Source: Chromera velia (Eukaryota > Sar > Chromeraceae). From it: 11,785 nt of DNA. Positions 8,313 to 11,785 of the stretch are shown in pieces. Each line of letters begins with the position of its first letter. Position 1 is the stretch's first letter. The translations under genes were made by a program, and so were the position numbers. The DNA is taken from assembly GCA_018398765.1 (NCBI GenBank), contig JAHBMJ010003287.1:1-11785 (forward strand), written 5' to 3'. Under the pieces are notes generated by a model. That model was given only the letters and a program-made list of their open reading frames with translations. It ran no database searches and had not been told where the DNA came from.

Positions 8313-8568
8313 GAGTTTGGTGGGAGCTTGTTTCATTCCGTCTCTCTCTTTCCCATGGGTTCTGACTTTCTTCATCTGCCTGCTTCTTATCTTCTTCTTT
8401 TCTCATCACATCATTAGAAGTAGAGAAAAGAGGAAAAGACAAAGCTCTGGAGGCGGACGGGTTTCTGCTCCCTTCATGCGTAAGATGAGAAGTGAGAGAA
8501 GAGGAGAAGAGTGCAGGATGAGAGATAGGAAGAGGTGGCTTTCCAACGAGATCCACTACTGGACCAGG
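8113..8568 (-). pseudogene. segment with first LSPES coiled-coil repeat
   Basis: This continues the preceding segment in the same frame after the TAA at 8569 and ends at a TGA at 8113. A polar, Ser/Pro-rich first half leads into a charged stretch rich in Lys and Glu. Then comes the first copy of a roughly 40-residue repeat (8191-8312). It starts with LSPP, has a central LSPES and continues as an Ala/Lys/Glu-rich helix with KEKAEWK followed by a KELEE-type heptad pattern, which predicts a coiled coil. A second copy lies just past the TGA in the same frame. That is the best evidence that this stop interrupts one protein rather than separating two genes. No function is recognised; coiled coils of this kind commonly support oligomerisation. 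Confidence 0.5.
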
Positions 8569-9429
8569 TTATAGACTGACAGAGGCGGTGGCTGGATGGG
8601 GAGATTCAAGGGCGGCCTCGCCGCGCAGGCTAACGTGGAGCATTCTGCAATGTGGAGAGACGCGAGAAGTACATTCAAAGGCATTAGAGACAAGTTCAGG
8701 ACGGACAAACGCGTTGGAAGAGGTAGGGTCGTGTCCTGTTTTGGCCATCTGGCCTCCTGGCCCAGGGCGCGACAGAGAAACGGCAGCGGGGCAAGAAGAT
8801 AAAGAAGATGAAGAAAAAGAAAAAGATGAATCTATTTCATACACTGCTTTCCTTTCTTTTTCATTTAAACGGGAAGCAGAAACAGATGACGAAATTTGAG
8901 CCTGTTCGACCAGCTGGTCTGAGGTCTCAAGGGAGTGTGAAGGAAAAACGGTGGTCTCACTGTCTGACTGAGCAGGAAGGGAAGAGGGATGGAAAGAGGC
9001 TTGAGCCTGTCCGACCAGCCGGTCTGAGGTCTCAAAGGAAGGAAAATGATGAGCCTGTTTAACCAGCCGGTCTGAGGTCTTATCGGAAGGAGAAAGAAAA
9101 ACCGAGTCACAAAGAAAAGGAGAACGGTCCTTTCTATTAGCTGTCTCGCTGGTTTCTTTCTCAGGAGCGGCAGACAAGAGAAGAGTAGAAGCTTGAGCCC
9201 TTTCGACCATCTGGTCTTGGGCATCAAGGAAAAGAGACTGAGCCTTTTCGACCAGCTGGTCTGAGGTCTCAGCGGAATGCGAACGACAAACAGGAGCAGG
9301 AGAAAAGATTGGGGGGAGCTCTCCTACAGCTGTCTGACTGTCATATATTTTATGAAGAAGAGATTCTTCCCGACAAAGGTGAGAAGGAGAAGAGAGGGGA
9401 ACTGACTCGCTCCTCTGCTGAGTAGTCTC
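8569..9429 (-). pseudogene. N-terminal segment with five ETSD/LVExAQ repeats
   Basis: This is the first segment of the giant reading path, open from a TAA at 9430 to a TAA at 8569. The first in-frame ATG is at 9210, so either that is the start or the real start lies upstream through an intron or frameshift; an out-of-frame ATG at 9478 opens a Lys/Arg/Glu-rich peptide nearby. The protein is Ser-rich and hydrophilic. It carries five copies of an approximately 11-residue motif with consensus ETSD(Q/R)LVE(Q/K)AQ, encoded near 9238-9274, 9192-9226, 9048-9081, 9001-9034 and 8896-8930. A Ser-rich tract near 8800-8830 follows. I recognise no family. The in-frame TAA at 8569 is followed at once by further protein-like sequence, so it is probably a nonsense mutation rather than the true end. 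Confidence 0.5.
8896..9274 (-). repeat. five degenerate 33-bp coding repeats (ETSD/LVExAQ)
   Basis: On the plus strand the unit reads roughly TGAGCCTGTTCGACCAGC, then TGGTCTGAGGTCTC. Copies start near 8896, 9001, 9048, 9192 and 9238. Spacings of about 105, 47, 144 and 46 bp are near multiples of 48 bp, which suggests a former 16-residue tandem array that diverged between conserved cores. All copies are in the same minus-strand frame. Confidence 0.75.
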
Positions 9430-10015
9430 TTAATTTGTCTCTCTCTTTCCTCTTTCTTTCTCTTTCCCTGGTCTGCATGATGCACAAAGGGGGAGAGAAA
9501 GGTCAATGAGGGGAATAGAAAAGTGCTGGAGGACTCCAAACTCTAGCAAAAGAAGAGAATTCAGAAAGTTGTTTTTCAACGAACTGGCGAAACCATCTAA
9601 CGTTGTTTATAGGTAGAGGTGATCTAGATAATTACCTACCATAGAGAGACGTTTCCTCTCCACACAGATGGACAGATGGACAGACAGACACTTGACACGA
9701 ACTCTTAAAGGTTTATATATAGAAAGAAAGAATGTTAAACCTAGGGTGATCCATTGAACTGCTGGAAGTCTCAATTTGATCCATCAAGCTAGAAGGAAAT
9801 GAATTTTAGACGGTTGAAATCCGATTGCCAAACACCACACGCCAGCCTTGAATCCGATTGGAGCGGTCCCGTCTGTCTGTATTACGTATAGCGCCGCGTC
9901 CCGGTCGGTCCCGGTCCCTAGAGACGTCCATACCGGAGATGGCGCCGCCCCTGTAAGTTCCCAGGCTCATTCCGCCTAAAGGTCCCAGGTAGCGGCGGCG
10001 CACGACATTTTCAGC
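9430..10015. other. presumed 5' flank of the element; no gene seen
   Basis: Upstream of the minus-strand reading path this stretch has a pyrimidine-rich coding-strand region (9430-9500), a short (ACAGATGG)-like repeat at 9665-9690 and the TATA-like box at 9710. Beyond about 9830 it becomes more GC-rich, with small GGTCCCGGTC-type repeats near 9895-9920. The open frame at 9806-10111 on the minus strand lacks support. I find no LTR matching the left edge and no convincing tRNA primer site. Confidence 0.35.
9710..9721 (-). promoter_or_regulatory. TATA-like box upstream of the giant reading path
   Basis: On the minus strand this reads TATATATAAACC, a good match to a TATA box. It lies about 230-290 bp upstream of the first coding segment. 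Two very short ORFs begin at ATGs at 9642 and 9596 between it and the coding region. Whether it works as a promoter is inference; AT-rich runs of this kind occur by chance. Confidence 0.3.
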
Positions 10016-10240
10016 GTGCGTCAGATGACCATTGGGCTTTTTCCCTGCGGGGGGAGGTTTCTGCACTGCTTTTTTCCCGCAGGAGAGGGGGGGATCGGCG
10101 CTACCATGCATGTACCATGCAATGGCCGACGTGCATCAATCGTCCACTTCTCATTTTTCTTGCTTTCCGGGGCTGTTTATAAGCTTGCTTGCGTCAGATA
10201 TATATACACATGCAGTGTGGCCCCGGAAAGTGAAGCGGGG
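10016..10240 (+). repeat. GC-rich foldback repeat, copy 1 (plus)
   Basis: Copy of a roughly 250-bp family. In order it has GCGTCAGAT, a GGGCTTTTTCCC block followed by a G run (10034-10070), a TTTTTTCCCGC block with a second G run (10070-10095), a middle part with GTGCATCAATCGT, TTCTCATTTTTCTTGCTTTC, CGGGGC, and AAGCTTGCTTGCGTCAGAT (10181-10199). After that, GGCCCCGGAAAG (10219-10230) is the inverse complement of the CTTTCCGGGGC about 60 bp earlier. The open plus-strand frame over it (10016-10336) is explained by the repeat. Confidence 0.7.
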
Positions 10241-10697
10241 CGCTGCTTTGTCCTTCCTGTCCGGCCACCTTATGGCGTCCAGACAGAAAGTAAAGCAAGG
10301 ATAAGAACCTTAGGAAGATCTAGAGAAGGAACGTGAGCAACACTCAGTTAGGCAACAGTTTACAGCAGGTTTGTCCCTACATCAGTTTAAGTTCTAGCGC
10401 GATCTGATAATCCAATCGGCTAGATTCATTCTATCATACACAGTTTCTGCTCATTCCTCTCTCTCAGACTCTAGAGCTCTCTTGATCTATGACAAACAGA
10501 CATCAGACTCAAACAATGCTATCCATTGCTCGAGTGACATGTTGCATGCTCAAATACGAAGGTCAGACTCGATTTCAACAACTTTGATCGACGTGCGCGA
10601 CATGTACGAAGCAAAGCGCGGCGGTGGAATGTGGCGCAGCACGCTGGCTCACTCAGATACAACGCATGCGAACACAGGGTAGGACTTCACAGGGCAA
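10241..10697. other. unique sequence between repeats; no gene seen
   Basis: Mixed-composition sequence without similarity to the flanking repeat copies. A 66-codon plus-strand frame at 10482-10682 starts at TTG and has no protein-like features. I see no RNA gene or regulatory site that I can support. Confidence 0.35.
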
Positions 10698-10945
10698 TTA
10701 CAAAACAAAAACACCCCAGCCTATGCATGCAGTGTCTTTCGCCAAAATCTGATGCAAGCAAGCTTGCGAACGGCCCTGGAAAGCAAGAAAATGAGAACTA
10801 CACAATTGATGCACGCTGGCCAGTCGACCGCGCGGGTGGTCATGCCGACTCCCCCCCTCCCCCCGCGGGAAAAGCCGCGGAACTCTCGGGCCCCCCTGGG
10901 AAAAAAGCCCGGGAGTAAACTGAAACCTATCTAACATACGCATAG
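10698..10945 (-). repeat. GC-rich foldback repeat, copy 2 (minus)
   Basis: Inverted copy of the family. ATCTGATGCAAGCAAGCTT at 10747-10765 is followed by GGAAAGCAAGAAAATGAGAA, the GC-rich middle, CCGCGGGAAAAGCCGCGG (10863-10880, a six-base hairpin stem on each side) and GGGAAAAAAGCCCGGG near 10898. The next copy repeats the anchor 248 bp further on in the same orientation. Confidence 0.7.
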
Positions 10946-11215
10946 CGCAAATCAGCCTTTCAGGGCCGGGTTTTTGATGAAAGACACTATATGTATCTGA
11001 CGCAAGCAAGCTTATGAACGGCCCCGGAAAGCAAGAAAAATGAGAACTACATGATTGACACACGCCAGCCAGCCTCGCACTGACCCTTCCCCCCCTGTAG
11101 GAAAAAAGCATGCGCGGAACCCCCCCCTTCCCCCAGGAAAAAAACCCGGGGGTAAGTGGAGATCTGAAACCCATCTGACGCACGTATCTCGCAAATTCAG
11201 CTTTTCGGGGTCGGG
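10946..11215 (-). repeat. GC-rich foldback repeat, copy 3 (minus)
   Basis: Second inverted copy, in direct tandem with copy 2. The anchor ATCTGACGCAAGCAAGCTT lies at 10995-11013, followed by GGCCCCGGAAAGCAAGAAAA, two C-rich runs with GGAAAAAAG-type blocks (11099-11109 and 11135-11151) and CATCTGACGCACG near 11173. It is more diverged in the middle than copy 2. The open minus frame spanning 10698-11183 simply translates copies 2 and 3, and shows the same peptide twice. Confidence 0.7.
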
Positions 11216-11286
11216 TTTTTGGTGAAAGACACTGCGTACATGTGTGGGCTGGGGTATTTCTATTTTATAAGTACCCCCCACTTCGT

Positions 11287-11312
11287 TTTCCGGGGCCAAA
11301 AGGCCCCAGAAA
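11287..11312. repeat. 11-bp inverted repeat with 4-base loop
   Basis: TTTCCGGGGCC (11287-11297) and GGCCCCAGAAA (11302-11312) are inverse complements except for one G-T-tolerant position, separated by AAAA. Each arm matches a conserved block of the surrounding repeat family. The hairpin therefore marks a head-to-head junction of repeat pieces. Confidence 0.65.
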
Positions 11313-11635
11313 GATCCCGCCCCAACTGGTCTAGAAAAGCGTGCATGAACCTGCCTTGTCATGCATGCGTGCGTCAGTGGCCCCGAAAAGCGATAGACTA
11401 CATCCCCAAGCTTTTTTCCTGGGGGAGGGAGGGTTCTGCGGCTTTTCCCGCGGAGGGGCGGGGGGTCAGCGCGACCACCCGGTCGGCTGGCCGGCGTACG
11501 TCAATCGTGAAGTTCTCATTTTTTTTGTTTTCCGGGGTTGTTTGCAAGCTTGCTTGCGTCAGATCTTTCACCAAAAAAAGGCCTCGGAAAGATCCCGCCC
11601 AAATGGTCCAGAAAAGCGTGAACTCGACTTCAACC
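11298..11635 (+). repeat. GC-rich foldback repeat, copy 4 (plus)
   Basis: Plus-oriented copy with the AAGCTTTTTTCCTGGGGG block (11407 on), CGGCTTTTCCCGCGG (11439-11453), GGTCGGCTGGCCGGCGT, TTCTCATTTTTTTTGTTTTC, CGGGG and the anchor AAGCTTGCTTGCGTCAGAT (11546-11564). A sub-block, GGCCcCaGAAAGATCCCGCCC followed by TCTAGAAAAGCGTG at 11298-11345, recurs at 11577-11623. The family's outer parts are thus themselves directly repeated about 280 bp apart. Confidence 0.7.
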
Positions 11636-11639
11636 CATC

Positions 11640-11785
11640 GCCATGCATGCATGCGTCAGATATGGGTGGCCCCGGAAAGTGACCGCAAAAAGGTTGAATT
11701 TGTGCTATGCGTGCGTCAGAGCTAGTCAGAGCATGCCGCCGGGCTTTTTTCCTGGGGAAGGGGGGGTTTCACGGCTTTTCCCACG
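11640..11785 (+). repeat. GC-rich foldback repeat, copy 5 (plus, cut by window end)
   Basis: Partial copy starting with CATGCATGCATGCGTCAGAT and GGCCCCGGAAAGTG, then GGGCTTTTTTCCTGGGG (11741 on), a G run and CGGCTTTTCCCACG at the last base. It has an extra stretch of about 50 bp compared with copy 4 between the GGCCCCGGAAAG and GGGCTTTTTTCC blocks. The repeat cluster evidently continues beyond the window. Confidence 0.65.

Larger units (their letters stand above)
220..9429 (-). pseudogene. giant decayed polyprotein-like gene, probably of a mobile element
   Basis: Seen in the sequence: successive minus-strand open segments join in register with very few interruptions. One frame runs from 9429 to about 7655 with stops only at 8569 (TAA) and 8113 (TGA). 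A second runs from there to about 3100 with stops at 5978, 5723, 5711, 5369, 4832, 3923 and 3449. A third runs from about 3100 to 1416 with none. The first frame then resumes to 220, with stops at 1387, 1093, 1045 and 427. Amino-acid composition stays protein-like across each stop. Three frame changes, each consistent with one lost base, connect the frames. Inference: this was one reading frame of roughly 3,000 codons that decayed by point mutation. The helical Gag-like region near 6090-6900 and the low-complexity linkers suggest a retroelement polyprotein, but no enzymatic domain is recognised. Alternatives are a decayed host gene or an element whose enzymes lie elsewhere. The true start is unresolved, since no ATG in the right frame lies between 9429 and 9211. 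Confidence 0.7.

Noticed and set aside
427-9429. Reassigned nuclear genetic code (UAR as Gln, UGA as an amino acid)
   Set aside because: Stops are rare compared with normal Gln, Arg and Trp codons in the same frames, and all three stop types occur. Point-mutation decay is simpler; the idea is kept only as an alternative to test.
9586-9600. Minus-strand TGG followed by a short GC-containing stretch as a possible tRNA primer-binding site
   Set aside because: It does not match a tRNA 3' end that I can name, and no LTR is visible beside it.
1-9830. Paired LTRs flanking the decayed element
   Set aside because: No shared direct repeat between the left edge and the 9430-9830 flank could be seen. 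The left end may lie outside the window.
10698-11183. 161-codon minus-strand open frame
   Set aside because: It translates two tandem copies of the GC-rich repeat and shows the same peptide twice with indel-like differences. It reflects repeat DNA rather than a gene.
11219-11725. 168-codon plus-strand open frame
   Set aside because: It lies entirely across repeat copies 4 and 5, and similar peptides appear from the other copies. There is no sign of selection as protein.
10016-11785. CRISPR array or tandem satellite
   Set aside because: The units are about 250 bp, in mixed orientation and diverged, without short regular repeats and unique spacers.

Overview
The window reads as eukaryotic nuclear DNA, most likely from a protist or alga (a chromerid-like alga is possible; a fungus is not excluded). 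It has balanced base composition, long homopolymers and microsatellites, large low-complexity Ser/Pro-rich reading frames, no bacterial-style operon or ribosome-binding sites, and a field of dispersed GC-rich repeats. The species cannot be fixed from the sequence alone.

Layout. Positions 1-174 are AT-rich with nothing recognisable. From about 9429 down to about 220 the minus strand carries one enormous, nearly continuous reading path (about 3,000 codons). Reading in frame across the individual open segments, I find only about 13 internal stop codons (six TAA, four TGA, three TAG). Unselected sequence of this length would give well over a hundred. Three frame changes occur, each explained by one missing base: near 7640-7657, in the C-tract at 3100-3109, and at about 1480-1497. 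I interpret this as one decayed copy of a giant polyprotein-like gene, most likely from a retroelement or similar mobile element. From N to C terminus it holds: five degenerate ETSD-type repeats; two copies of a roughly 40-residue LSPES coiled-coil repeat; a short duplicated Tyr/Gly/Pro-rich module; a helical domain with weak Gag character; a Q/N/G-rich and polyproline linker; basic, acidic and RG-rich disordered stretches; a Ser/Ala low-complexity linker over a hexamer microsatellite; a large unrecognised globular domain; a Cys/His-rich module; and an unrecognised C-terminal region. I recognise no reverse transcriptase, protease, RNase H or integrase, and no LTR pair.

Positions 9430-10015 contain the presumed 5' flank of that gene, with a TATA-like box on the minus strand at 9710-9721. 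From about 10016 to the right edge there are at least five copies, in both orientations (+, -, -, +, + and cut by the window end), of a GC-rich repeat of about 250 bp. It appears noncoding and has strong foldback potential. Open frames across these repeats are translations of repeat DNA, not genes. About 10241-10697 is unique sequence with nothing supportable.

The window therefore looks like a transposon-rich accessory region: one large decayed element of possibly undescribed type, next to a cluster of foldback-type repeats.
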